NCBI GenBank assembly: GCA_023412495.1
Contig: JAEYNP010000129.1
Location: 1-64,000 of the forward strand
Direction of reading: 5' to 3'
Length of the DNA stretch: 64,000 nucleotides
DNA from: Pseudomonadota bacterium
GTDB lineage: Bacteria > Desulfobacterota > Desulfobulbia > Desulfobulbales > Desulfocapsaceae
The first letter of the stretch is position 1. Each line of letters opens with the position of its first letter. The translations under genes and the position numbers were made by a program. Shown one piece after another: positions 25,681 through 33,960 of this stretch. The notes beneath the pieces are model-generated. The model made no database searches, was not told the origin of the DNA, and was given only the letters and a program-made list of their open reading frames with translations.

Positions 25681-26199
25681 TCAGGCGCCGTCGATGGCGC
25701 AGGACATGTACGTTACCGAGAAGGGCAGATGGGGGAATCGCTTGGTCTTCTCGTAGGCAAAGCCAAGCTTGCCGTACCATTGCCGCAGCTCTATACTTTC
25801 ACCGATGACGCCGATGCTCACCGTTTTGACCGAATCCCGGCGCGCCAGATCGAGAACGAAACGGACCAGCTCCGTCCCGTATCCCCTGCGGCGGTAGGCT
25901 GGCAGAACGGAAAGCCGGTTCAGATAGGCAAGCACTGCCTTCGGCTTTTCATAGGCAACGCAGCCGGCAGGTTCTTGACCCCGGAAAAGAATGAAGTATT
26001 TCTCACCCCGGTCAAAGTCGGCCCTGATCCAATCCTCGGTGCAGAAGGATGGATGCTTCGGGCAGTTCGCGCCGGACAAGCCGAATCGAACCGCCACATC
26101 CCTGTGCGATTCCCGGATCAGCCCGGCAAGCAGTGCGGCGTCGCCTGGACCGGCGGGTCGGATTTTATGACGAGGGGATCGCGAATCAAGCTCACCCAT
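25681..26199 (-). CDS. GNAT-family N-acetyltransferase
   Basis: A 172-residue GNAT protein. The acetyl-CoA-binding motif A (LSVLPAYRRRGYGTELVRFV) and motif B (NLxF-like WYGKLGFAYEKT) are clear. Substrate unknown. Its ATG lies one base from the stop of the upstream SH3-domain gene, so the two are translationally coupled in a minus-strand operon. It ends close to the IclR gene, which may be read through. Confidence 0.85.
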   Translation of the reverse strand: MGELDSRSPRHKIRPAGPGDAALLAGLIRESHRDVAVRFGLSGANCPKHPSFCTEDWIRADFDRGEKYFILFRGQEPAGCVAYEKPKAVLAYLNRLSVLPAYRRRGYGTELVRFVLDLARRDSVKTVSIGVIGESIELRQWYGKLGFAYEKTKRFPHLPFSVTYMSCAIDGA

Positions 26200-26200
26200 G

Positions 26201-27073
26201 TCAATCGAGCCTGTGCCGATACAGCCGGGCGTGTTCCTTGGTGATCCAGCCGTAGGAGCCGCCCGGCTGGCGGATATAGTACCATCCCCTTTCCTTGCCG
26301 CTGACCTCGACCACCTCGCCCCGATAGAGCTGGCCGATCACCCGGTAGCTCCTGCCCGGACCGGAACGGATGTTGAGGGTGTCGGCCCTGATCCACACCT
26401 CTTCGCCGATTGCCGCCTCCGGCAGGCGATAGCCCCGCGGCGGACCGTCTATGACGATATACTCGTTGCCCAGCGATTCATAGTAAACATCGCTGCACTC
26501 GTAATAGCGGAGGCCGTCGACATAGAAGGTCGAGCAGTGGTCGGGCAGAATCCGGACGCGCGCCCCTACCGGCGCCTCGACCACCACGTAGCCGTCGCCG
26601 CTATGGCGATAGTAGGTGCCGAAATGATAGAAGAACGTCCCGCCGCCGATGCTGAGAGTGAAGACGTCCGCGGGCAGGGTCCGGTACACCCGGCCGTGTC
26701 TATGCTTATGCGACCACTTATCCCTGTGTTTTAATCTGTCGCCCCGGTCCCAGTCGCGGTCGTCATCACGGCCACGGCCGCGGCCTCGGTCGTCATCCCG
26801 GCCCCGGTCCCGATCGCGGTCACGATGCACCACAACCTGTGGATGGCGTTCCCTCTCGATCACCACCGGAGGGGCCGGAACCGGCACGGGCACCGGAATG
26901 TTGACCCCAGGCACGGGAATCGGGATATTGACTCCGGGCACAGGGATGCCGGGAGGCAGAATCTTTCCGGTGGTAACCCGGCGGTCCTCGGCAAAGGCCG
27001 CGGGCCCCGGTACGACGAGTAAACTTGCGGAAACGACCAGACTCAGGATCTTACAGAGTAATGCCTTTTTCAC
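26201..27073 (-). CDS. Exported SH3b protein with Pro/Val and Arg/Asp repeats
   Basis: A 290-residue envelope protein: signal peptide (MKKALLCKILSLVVSASLLV), a Pro/Val/Ile low-complexity stretch with repeated NIPIPVPG units (about 45-70), an Arg/Asp-rich stretch (about 80-115, RDRDRDRGRDDD), a DUF6515-like region (about 125-215; HYFGTYYRH-like FFYHFGTYYRHSGDGY), and a C-terminal SH3b domain (about 225-285; LNIRSGPGRSYRVIG). Such proteins are probably wall- or surface-associated. The function is unknown. First gene of a two-gene operon with the acetyltransferase. Confidence 0.8.
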   Translation of the reverse strand: MKKALLCKILSLVVSASLLVVPGPAAFAEDRRVTTGKILPPGIPVPGVNIPIPVPGVNIPVPVPVPAPPVVIERERHPQVVVHRDRDRDRGRDDDRGRGRGRDDDRDWDRGDRLKHRDKWSHKHRHGRVYRTLPADVFTLSIGGGTFFYHFGTYYRHSGDGYVVVEAPVGARVRILPDHCSTFYVDGLRYYECSDVYYESLGNEYIVIDGPPRGYRLPEAAIGEEVWIRADTLNIRSGPGRSYRVIGQLYRGEVVEVSGKERGWYYIRQPGGSYGWITKEHARLYRHRLD

Positions 27074-27594
27074 AAACGGTAACTCCTTTCCTCATAAACA
27101 AACACGACGCCTCTTCCCCTGCCGGATGAAGACCCCAGCCGGGCGCTATGCCGCGGCGGGTGTTTTACAGCCTGCAACATAGTCACAAATAATTGTTTTG
27201 TTCCCCAACAATATCACCCTTTCCTCCGATTGCAAGAACCCTTCTGGAGAATGACTCATCGTCTCACAACAGTATTTCGATCTCGAAGAATATGTCCAAT
27301 ACGTTTTGCCCCGATATTTCGACCTCCAACCTTGTATTCCCCTCAGATTTTGTGATATCCAATGAGGAGATTATCTACTGCGCCGCAGCACCTTCTTAAT
27401 CGTTAAGTGATATAAAAGTTCTACAATTATAAGTCTTACACAATATAGTCTGGCGACCGGAAAGAGACCGGCGGGCGACGGGGAGAATAGAAGGATTGCA
27501 ATTGCACTCCTCCCGCTCATCTCAAACGCGAAATTCACTGCCGCTGATACAGCCAGGCTTTCGGCCGCGTTCTCTGTCCTTATATGACTGCGCC
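27074..27594. other. Divergent promoter region, 520 bp
   Basis: Separates the minus-strand SH3b operon from the plus-strand chemosensory cluster. Moderately AT-rich, with a short inverted repeat AATTGTT-N9-AACAAT near 27190. A 68-codon frame at 27193-27399 has no ribosome site and is rejected. No promoter can be assigned firmly. Confidence 0.4.
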
Positions 27595-28065
27595 ATGAAC
27601 AGAAACAAAAAGCTCTTGGTTTTCACCTTGTCCGGACTTTCCTGCGCCCTTGCCCTGGACGAAGTTGAAAAAATCCTCCCCGCCGTGGAGGTCAATCCCG
27701 TGCCGCGAGCTCCCGAGTTCGTCATGGGCATCATCAAGGTGCAGGGACGTATCCTTCCGGTCCTCGACATCCGCAGTCGTTTTCATTTGCCGCAAGCGGA
27801 AGTCGACCTCAGCGACCATTTCATTCTCGCCAGGGCGAGAAATCTGCCTGTAGCAATTCTCGTCGACAACGTACTGGGCCTCCGCGAACTCGATGAAGCC
27901 GAGATCGTCACCCCGGACGAGCTTTTCCCGAAAATGGAGCTCCTTAACGGGGTAGCCGGTCTGCCGGACGGGATCATTTATATCTATGATCTGGCAAAAC
28001 TCGTGTCGGCCGCGGATTCAGTCGAAATCACCGAATCTATACGAGCCGCCACTAACGATATGTAA
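27595..28065 (+). CDS. cheW: CheW-like coupling protein (WspB position)
   Basis: A 156-residue CheW-domain adaptor linking receptors to CheA. Conserved features include FVMGIIKVQGRILPVLDIR and the later VLGLRELDEAEI. First gene of a cluster arranged CheW, CheR-TPR, CheW, receptors, CheA-REC, CheB, closely matching the gene types of the Wsp surface-sensing system. The ATG at 27595 is chosen because earlier in-frame starts would add an unrelated extension. The Shine-Dalgarno is weak. Confidence 0.88.
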   Translation: MNRNKKLLVFTLSGLSCALALDEVEKILPAVEVNPVPRAPEFVMGIIKVQGRILPVLDIRSRFHLPQAEVDLSDHFILARARNLPVAILVDNVLGLRELDEAEIVTPDELFPKMELLNGVAGLPDGIIYIYDLAKLVSAADSVEITESIRAATNDM

Positions 28066-28112
28066 CCGGTAGTCATGACACCCAAATTTCGTCACCAGAC
28101 AGCCGCGGATCC

Positions 28113-29480
28113 ATGGCTCAGTTGACACTGCTCAGTCAGTTTATCGAGTTGCGGATGGGACTGCATTTTCCGCCGAACCGGCTGAAGGACTTGAAACGCG
28201 GTATAATTTCGGCCGCACCCGAACTCGGCTTCACCGAGGTCGACAAATGCATCGATTGGCTGCTCTCAAGCCCCGTATCAGATGAGACGATTGAAACCCT
28301 TGCCGGCCACCTTACCATCGGAGAGACCTATTTCTTCAGGGACTTGCGGATATTCGAGATCCTGGAGAGCAAGATCCTCCCGGAAATCCTGAATACCCGC
28401 CGCGGCAAGGAACAATATCTGCGGATCTGGAGCGCGGGCTGCGCCACCGGCGAAGAGCCCTATTCGCTGGCCATCCTGCTGAGCAGGCTCCTCCCCGACC
28501 GGGCCGACTGGCATATCACCATCCTGGCTACCGACATCGCCCCCCCATGCCTGCGCCGAGCCGCCGAAGGCCTCTACAGCGAATGGTCCTTTCGCGACAC
28601 CCCAAAATGGGTCAGGGAAGGCTACTTCGAAAGACGGGGCCGGCAGCTGGCCGTCATCCCTTCCGTCAAGGAGATGGTCACCTTTGCCCATCTCAACCTG
28701 GCGGAGGATGTCTATCCGGCTATCCTCAACAACACGAGCGGGATGGACCTCATCCTCTGCCGCAACGTGCTGATGTATTTTTCGCCGACGCGCGCCCTTG
28801 CGGTACTCGAAAAGTTATCCCGCTGCCTGGTCGACCGGGGCTGGCTGGCGATCGGCCCCGCCGAGGGGCCCGCATCGCGCCTGTCGCCCTTTCTGCAGGC
28901 TGTTTCCTTTCCGGGCGCAATCCTCTTTCGTAAGAATCGGGCACTGCCGGAGAGCAAAGCCAGCGAAAGTGTTCGGCCGCCGATTCCCCCCGTCAAAGTC
29001 CCGACCGACCGCCGCCGGCTGCGTACTGCCGCCAGGCAGGCCGTAGCCGCCGCAGCGCCCGCTCCTCGGGAAGAGGATGAAGAAATCCGCCGCACCGAGG
29101 CCGAACAGGCGCGGCTCCTCGCCGACCGCGGCAGGCTCGCCGAGGCCCTGGCCCTCTGTGCCGAAGCAATCGCCCGCATAAAGCTCGATCCGGCCATCCA
29201 CTACCTGCAGGCCACCATCCTGCAGGAGATGGATCGCGGAGACGAGGCCGCGGCGGCGCTGAGACGGGCGATCTATATCGATCAGAATTTCGCCGTCGCC
29301 CACTTTGCCCTCGGCCATCTGCTCTCCCGCCAGGGGAAGAAGAGGGCGTCAAGCAAACACCTGCAACGGGCCCGGACCCTGCTGCGGGCGATCGATCCCG
29401 ACGATTTCCCTCCCGAGGCCGAAGGAATGCGGGCCGGTCGGCTCATTGAGCTCATCGATAGGATGGAGAACATCTCATGA
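28113..29480 (+). CDS. cheR: CheR-type receptor methyltransferase with C-terminal TPRs (WspC-like)
   Basis: SAM-dependent methyltransferase that methylates receptor glutamates. CheR domains span about 1-275: SAM motif IWSAGCATGEEPYSLAI near 110, and DLILCRNVLMYF near 210. An Ala/Pro linker leads to TPR-like helices (about 325-420; two units, LAEALALCAEAIARIKLDP and FAVAHFALGHLLSRQG). This CheR-TPR build is that of WspC in alternative-cellular-function systems. It overlaps the next CheW gene by 4 bp (ATGA). Confidence 0.92.
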   Translation: MAQLTLLSQFIELRMGLHFPPNRLKDLKRGIISAAPELGFTEVDKCIDWLLSSPVSDETIETLAGHLTIGETYFFRDLRIFEILESKILPEILNTRRGKEQYLRIWSAGCATGEEPYSLAILLSRLLPDRADWHITILATDIAPPCLRRAAEGLYSEWSFRDTPKWVREGYFERRGRQLAVIPSVKEMVTFAHLNLAEDVYPAILNNTSGMDLILCRNVLMYFSPTRALAVLEKLSRCLVDRGWLAIGPAEGPASRLSPFLQAVSFPGAILFRKNRALPESKASESVRPPIPPVKVPTDRRRLRTAARQAVAAAAPAPREEDEEIRRTEAEQARLLADRGRLAEALALCAEAIARIKLDPAIHYLQATILQEMDRGDEAAAALRRAIYIDQNFAVAHFALGHLLSRQGKKRASSKHLQRARTLLRAIDPDDFPPEAEGMRAGRLIELIDRMENIS

Positions 29481-30082
29481 ACGGCAGAGATATCGACTGG
29501 CAGGCAATTCACGCCCGGATCGCCGCAGTGAGCAGGGCCATCGAAAGCGGCTGGGCCCCCAAAGCGGAAGAGAAACAGCGCATCCTGCGCGAACGGGCGG
29601 CGATCCTGGCCCGTGACGAAAAAGAGGCGTCGATCGAAAATCCCATTGAGCTGGTCGAATTCCTGCTTGCAAGAGAACACTACGCCCTCGAATCCGCCTA
29701 TATCGGTGAGGTGTATCCGCTCAAAGACTTCACCCCCCTGCCCGGCGTCCCGGCCTTTGTGCTGGGGCTGTTGAACGTCCGCGGCCGGATCATCTCGATC
29801 ATAAATCTGAAAAAGTTCTTCGACATGCCCGACAAGGGGATAAGCGACCTCAACAAGGTCATCATCGTCCAGGACCATCTCATGGAATTCGGCATCCTGG
29901 CCGATGCGATAGTCGGTGTCCGCACCATTGCTGCGGAAGATCTGGGGAGGGCCCTGCCAACCCTTGTCGGCATTCGCGAGAAATACCTCAAGGGGGTGAC
30001 CGGCGAGCGGCTGATCGTCCTTGACGGGGCGAGGCTGCTCTCCGATCCCCGTCTCGTAGTGCACGAGGAGGTCGAAGAATGA
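29477..30082 (+). CDS. cheW: CheW-like coupling protein with N-terminal extension (WspD position)
   Basis: A 201-residue CheW protein with a 50-residue charged helical N-terminal extension (KAEEKQRILRERAAILARD), then the CheW domain (GVPAFVLGLLNVRGRIISIINL). The extension matches WspD, the second coupling protein of Wsp-type systems. Its start overlaps the cheR stop by ATGA, so translation is coupled. Confidence 0.9.
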   Translation: MNGRDIDWQAIHARIAAVSRAIESGWAPKAEEKQRILRERAAILARDEKEASIENPIELVEFLLAREHYALESAYIGEVYPLKDFTPLPGVPAFVLGLLNVRGRIISIINLKKFFDMPDKGISDLNKVIIVQDHLMEFGILADAIVGVRTIAAEDLGRALPTLVGIREKYLKGVTGERLIVLDGARLLSDPRLVVHEEVEE

Positions 30083-30193
30083 AAAGGTTTCCGCAGACAA
30101 ATCGGCCAGTCGCAGCACGGTGAGATCCTGCGGGGAAGATGACGCATGCCTTGAGGCAACTTGGCAGAATTCCCGACATCGAAAGGAGGGAGC

Positions 30194-30400
30194 ATGACCT
30201 GGTTCACACATCTTGCCACACGCACCAAACTCTTTCTCTGCTTTGGTCTCATGGTCGTCCTGCTGCTGGTCGTCATCGCCGCCGCTTTCCACGGACTGAG
30301 TTCGCTCAAGCAATCCCAGCACGATCTGTTCAAAAAGGATTTCCTCTCATCCCTCGAGTTCGAAAGGCTCCTGGCCGACCGCAATCGAAATCGGGTCTAG
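30194..30400 (+). pseudogene. 5' part of a chemoreceptor gene ended by an in-frame amber codon
   Basis: Starts with a very good ribosome site (AAGGAGGGAGC) and encodes an N-terminal membrane anchor (MTWFTHLATRTKLFLCFGLM, hydrophobic about 17-36) and the start of a four-helix sensor (FERLLADRNRNRV). TAG at 30398-30400 then stops it, but the same frame stays open from the next codon to 32179 and supplies the rest of a typical receptor. So this is half of a gene split by a nonsense codon, unless the codon is read through or is a sequencing error. Confidence 0.75.
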
Positions 30401-30403
30401 TTA

Positions 30404-32179
30404 TTGGAAATGATGCTGGAAAAGGATAGCAGCAAGCACAGCCTCATGGAAAAGACCATCCAGGAGCAGACCAGGGAACTCGACGCCGGATTGGGGGTCA
30501 TCGAGCAGGCGCTGCAGGATTTGCCTGAAGAAAAGAAGAATTTCCAGGAGATGTTGCGGCTGATCGACGAATATCGGAAGGTAAGGGAAGAGCAATTTTC
30601 CCATATCCGTGCCGGCCGGCTTGCCGAGGCGGAAACTTTGGCCACCACCATCCAGGCGGAGAAATACGAACGAATCCGCGAAATCATCATCCATCTCGGC
30701 GAAAAGGCCATGACCAGGGCCAAGGCGCGGCTCGCCAAGACCGAGACGGAGATGCGGGATCTTTCCCGGACTTTTGCCGCCATCGCCTTCGCTGTTTTTT
30801 TCTTAAGCCTGGCAGCCGTTCTTTACCTCGATAAACTTATTGCCAGGCCCCTTGCCGAACTCACCACCGCCGCCGACCGAATCGCCGGCGGCGATCCGGA
30901 AGTATCTATCGGCACCAAAGACAGGAAAGACGAAATCGGCAACCTGATCAGGGCCTTCGAGGCCATGATCGCTTACCTGCAGAACATCACCATCGCCGCC
31001 AAGCGGATCGCCGAAGGTGATGTTGCGGTGTCGGTCAAGCCGGTGTCGGAGCGCGATGCCCTTAGCAACGCCTTTACCGAAATGACCGGCTATCTCCAGC
31101 GCATGGCTGCGGTCTCCGATAAGATTGCGGAAGGAGATCTATCCGTGACCGTGCGGCCAATCTCGGAGCGTGACACCCTTGGCAATGCCTTCGCACTGAT
31201 GATCGGTTACCTCCAGAACATGGCGACCATTTCCAGGCAGGTGGCGGGAGGCGACCTGACAGTCACGGTCAAGCCGGTCTCCGAACGCGATATCCTGGGC
31301 AACTCTTTTTCCGGCATGCTCGGCAACCTCCGGAGCATCAACACAGAGGTCACCAGCAGTGTTGATGTCCTCGCTTCTTCCGCCGCCGAAATTCTCGCCT
31401 CGACCACCCAGATCGCCTCGGGCATGGCCGAGACTGCGGCATCTGTGAGCGAGACCACGACCACGGTCGAGGAAGTCAAGCAGACTGCCCGGCTGTCTGC
31501 GGAAAAATCCCGCAATGTTTCGGAAATTGCCGCTAAGTCGGTGACCATCGCCGACCAGGGCATGTCGGCGGTCGCCGAGACCATGGAGGGCATCGACCGC
31601 ATCAGGGAACTGATGGAAAGCGTGGCTGAGAGTGTCGTCCTGCTCAGCGAGCAGACGCAGGCCATCGGCGAGATCATCACCGTAGTCAACGACCTCGCCC
31701 AGCAGTCGAACCTGCTGGCGGTCAATGCCGCCATCGAGGCGTCGAAGGCCGGCGAACAGGGCCGGGGTTTTACGGTGGTCGCCCAGGAAATCAAGAGCCT
31801 GGCCGATCAGTCGAAACAGGCGACGGAACAGGTGCGGGGCATACTCGCCGACATCCAGAAGGCTACCGGCAAATCAGTGCTGGCCGCAGAACAGGTCGGG
31901 AAGGCGGTGGGGAGCGGGGTGAAGCAGGCCTCCGAGTCCGGGGAGTCGATCAGGATCCTGGCGGAGTCCATCGGCGAATCTTCCCAGGCGGCGGCCCAGA
32001 TCGCGGTCTCCAGCCAGCAGCAGTTGGCCGGCATGGAGCAGGTGGCAGTGGCGATGGAGAGCATCAAGGCGGCAGCCCAGCAGAACGTGGCGGGCACCAG
32101 GCAGGTGGAGCAGGCGGCCCAGACCCTGAACGAGCTCGGACAAAAGCTCAAGGCAATGATGAACAAGTACAAGGTGTGA
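30404..32179 (+). CDS. Methyl-accepting chemotaxis protein, main part downstream of amber codon
   Basis: A 591-codon frame continuing the receptor begun at 30194. It contains the rest of the sensor, a second membrane helix (about 125-147), a chain of about four HAMP-like units (about 148-330; repeated [12 protein letters not shown] segments), and the signalling domain with hairpin tip ([19 protein letters not shown]). No ribosome site precedes the TTG at 30404 or the ATGs at 30410 and 30413. A protein made from here would lack the first membrane helix. No C-terminal pentapeptide for CheR. The second receptor follows 19 bp downstream. Confidence 0.8.
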   Translation: MEMMLEKDSSKHSLMEKTIQEQTRELDAGLGVIEQALQDLPEEKKNFQEMLRLIDEYRKVREEQFSHIRAGRLAEAETLATTIQAEKYERIREIIIHLGEKAMTRAKARLAKTETEMRDLSRTFAAIAFAVFFLSLAAVLYLDKLIARPLAELTTAADRIAGGDPEVSIGTKDRKDEIGNLIRAFEAMIAYLQNITIAAKRIAEGDVAVSVKPVSERDALSNAFTEMTGYLQRMAAVSDKIAEGDLSVTVRPISERDTLGNAFALMIGYLQNMATISRQVAGGDLTVTVKPVSERDILGNSFSGMLGNLRSINTEVTSSVDVLASSAAEILASTTQIASGMAETAASVSETTTTVEEVKQTARLSAEKSRNVSEIAAKSVTIADQGMSAVAETMEGIDRIRELMESVAESVVLLSEQTQAIGEIITVVNDLAQQSNLLAVNAAIEASKAGEQGRGFTVVAQEIKSLADQSKQATEQVRGILADIQKATGKSVLAAEQVGKAVGSGVKQASESGESIRILAESIGESSQAAAQIAVSSQQQLAGMEQVAVAMESIKAAAQQNVAGTRQVEQAAQTLNELGQKLKAMMNKYKV

Positions 32180-32198
32180 ACCAAGAGGAGGAACAGCG

Positions 32199-33950
32199 AT
32201 GAAGAATGCCAGAATAGCTGCCAGGTTGGCGGGAGGGTTCGGAGTGATCATCCTCCTGCTGATCCTCTTGGGTGCCGTCGCCCGGTTGAAAATGGGAACG
32301 CTTGCCGGGCTCACCGATAAGCTCTATCTCCACCCCTTTGCCGTTTCCGTCAATCTGGTCAGCGCCGAAGTGGATCTCCTGAAGATGGAGAAGGGCTTTA
32401 ACGAGTTCCTCCTGGCCGCCGATGCCGAAACTTTCGATCGGGTGATCGCCGCCACCGATGAAGCCGAGAAGAGAGCCCAGAGTCATCTTGACGAGGTGGC
32501 GCAGCGCTATCTCGGCGATCCCGGAGATGTGGCGGCGATTCGGCAGGAGATCGAGACCTGGAAAGGGTTGCTTGACCAAATCATAGGCCTGGCCAGGGCC
32601 GGCAGCAAGGAGGAGGCCGTCGAGCTGCACAGGGGCAAGGCCGCCCGGCAGTTCGAGAAGATCGACGAGAAGCTGGGAGTAATAGAGGAATTCGCGGCCA
32701 ATAAGGCGGTTACCTTTGTCGACGGAGCGAAAGCAACCGCCAACTCCACCTTTCTCCTCATCTATGTGCTGGTGGCCCTGGCCGTGGCCGGTTCGGCTGC
32801 GATCGCCGCCGCTATTTCCAGGTCGATCTCCAGGCCGCTCAACCAGGCGATCAAGATCGCCGACAAAATCGCCGCAGGGGACCTTGCAATCAGCCTCCCC
32901 GCACTCGACCGCCGCGACGAGGTCGGCGACCTGCTCGCCGCCTTCGACCGGATGATTCGTTACCTGCAGGGCATAGCCGAGGTCGCCGGGCGGATCGCCA
33001 CGAAAGACCTCACCGCCCACGTCCAGCCCCTATCGACCCGGGACGTCCTCGGCAACGCCTTTGCCACCATGATCGACAACCTGGGCCGAGTTCTCGGCGA
33101 AATCCAGGAATCCGCCAACATTGTCGCCTCCTCGGTCGGCCAGATTCTCGCCACGACCACCCAGCTCGCCGCTGGTATCGCCGAGACCGCGACCTCGGTG
33201 AGCGAAACAACCGCCACCATCGAGGAGGTTCGGCAGACCGCGCAGCTGGCGGCGGAGAAATCCCGGACGGTTTCGGACGATGCCGGCGAGGCGGCCGTGG
33301 TCACGAGCCAGGGCGAGGCGGCCGTCGCCGAGACGGTGGAAGGCATCCAGATCATCAAGGAGCTGATGGGGACCGTGGCCGAAAGCGTGGTCATGCTGAG
33401 CGAACAGACCCAGACCATCGGCGAGATCATCAACATGGTCAACGATCTGGCCCAACAGTCGAATCTTCTTGCGGTCAACGCCGCCATCGAGGCCTCGAAG
33501 GCGGGTGAACAGGGCAAAGGTTTCGCCGTGGTCGCCCAGGAAATCAAGAGCCTCGCCGACCAGTCGAAGCAGGCGACGGAGCAGGTCCGGACCATCCTGG
33601 CCGACATCCAGAAGGCCACCGGCAAGTCGGTGCTGGCGGCGGAACAGGTGAGCAAGGCGGTGGAGAACGGCGTGAAGCAGGCGGTCGAATCGGGGGAATC
33701 GATCAGGAAGCTGGCTGATTCCATCAGCGGGGCGGCGCAGGCGGCAGCCCAGATCGCGGCATCCAGTCAGCAGCAGCTGGTCGGCATGGAACAGGTGGCG
33801 ATGGCCATGGAAAGTATCAAACAGGCAACCCTGCAGAATACCTCGGGGACCAGGCAGGCAGAGCAGGCGGCCCAGACCCTGAACGAACTCGGCCAGAAAC
33901 TGAAGGAAATGGTCGGCAGTTACACAGTGCAGGGCGCCTGCAAGAGATAA
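32199..33950 (+). CDS. Methyl-accepting chemotaxis protein (WspA position)
   Basis: A 583-residue receptor with a first membrane helix (about 8-30), a helical periplasmic sensor (about 31-185), a second helix (about 188-210), two HAMP units (about 210-310), and a cytoplasmic signalling domain nearly identical in wording to the preceding receptor around [19 protein letters not shown]. Intact, unlike its upstream neighbour, so it may be the working receptor of the cluster. Gly-rich ribosome site GAGGAGG precedes the ATG. Confidence 0.93.
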   Translation: MKNARIAARLAGGFGVIILLLILLGAVARLKMGTLAGLTDKLYLHPFAVSVNLVSAEVDLLKMEKGFNEFLLAADAETFDRVIAATDEAEKRAQSHLDEVAQRYLGDPGDVAAIRQEIETWKGLLDQIIGLARAGSKEEAVELHRGKAARQFEKIDEKLGVIEEFAANKAVTFVDGAKATANSTFLLIYVLVALAVAGSAAIAAAISRSISRPLNQAIKIADKIAAGDLAISLPALDRRDEVGDLLAAFDRMIRYLQGIAEVAGRIATKDLTAHVQPLSTRDVLGNAFATMIDNLGRVLGEIQESANIVASSVGQILATTTQLAAGIAETATSVSETTATIEEVRQTAQLAAEKSRTVSDDAGEAAVVTSQGEAAVAETVEGIQIIKELMGTVAESVVMLSEQTQTIGEIINMVNDLAQQSNLLAVNAAIEASKAGEQGKGFAVVAQEIKSLADQSKQATEQVRTILADIQKATGKSVLAAEQVSKAVENGVKQAVESGESIRKLADSISGAAQAAAQIAASSQQQLVGMEQVAMAMESIKQATLQNTSGTRQAEQAAQTLNELGQKLKEMVGSYTVQGACKR

Positions 33951-33960
33951 CGGACCCGGT

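Noticed and set aside
30398..30400. Amber codon as a pyrrolysine site
   Set aside because: The residue lies in a receptor sensor helix with no reason for pyrrolysine, other genes in the window stop at TAG, and no pyl genes are visible; kept only as a possibility to test.
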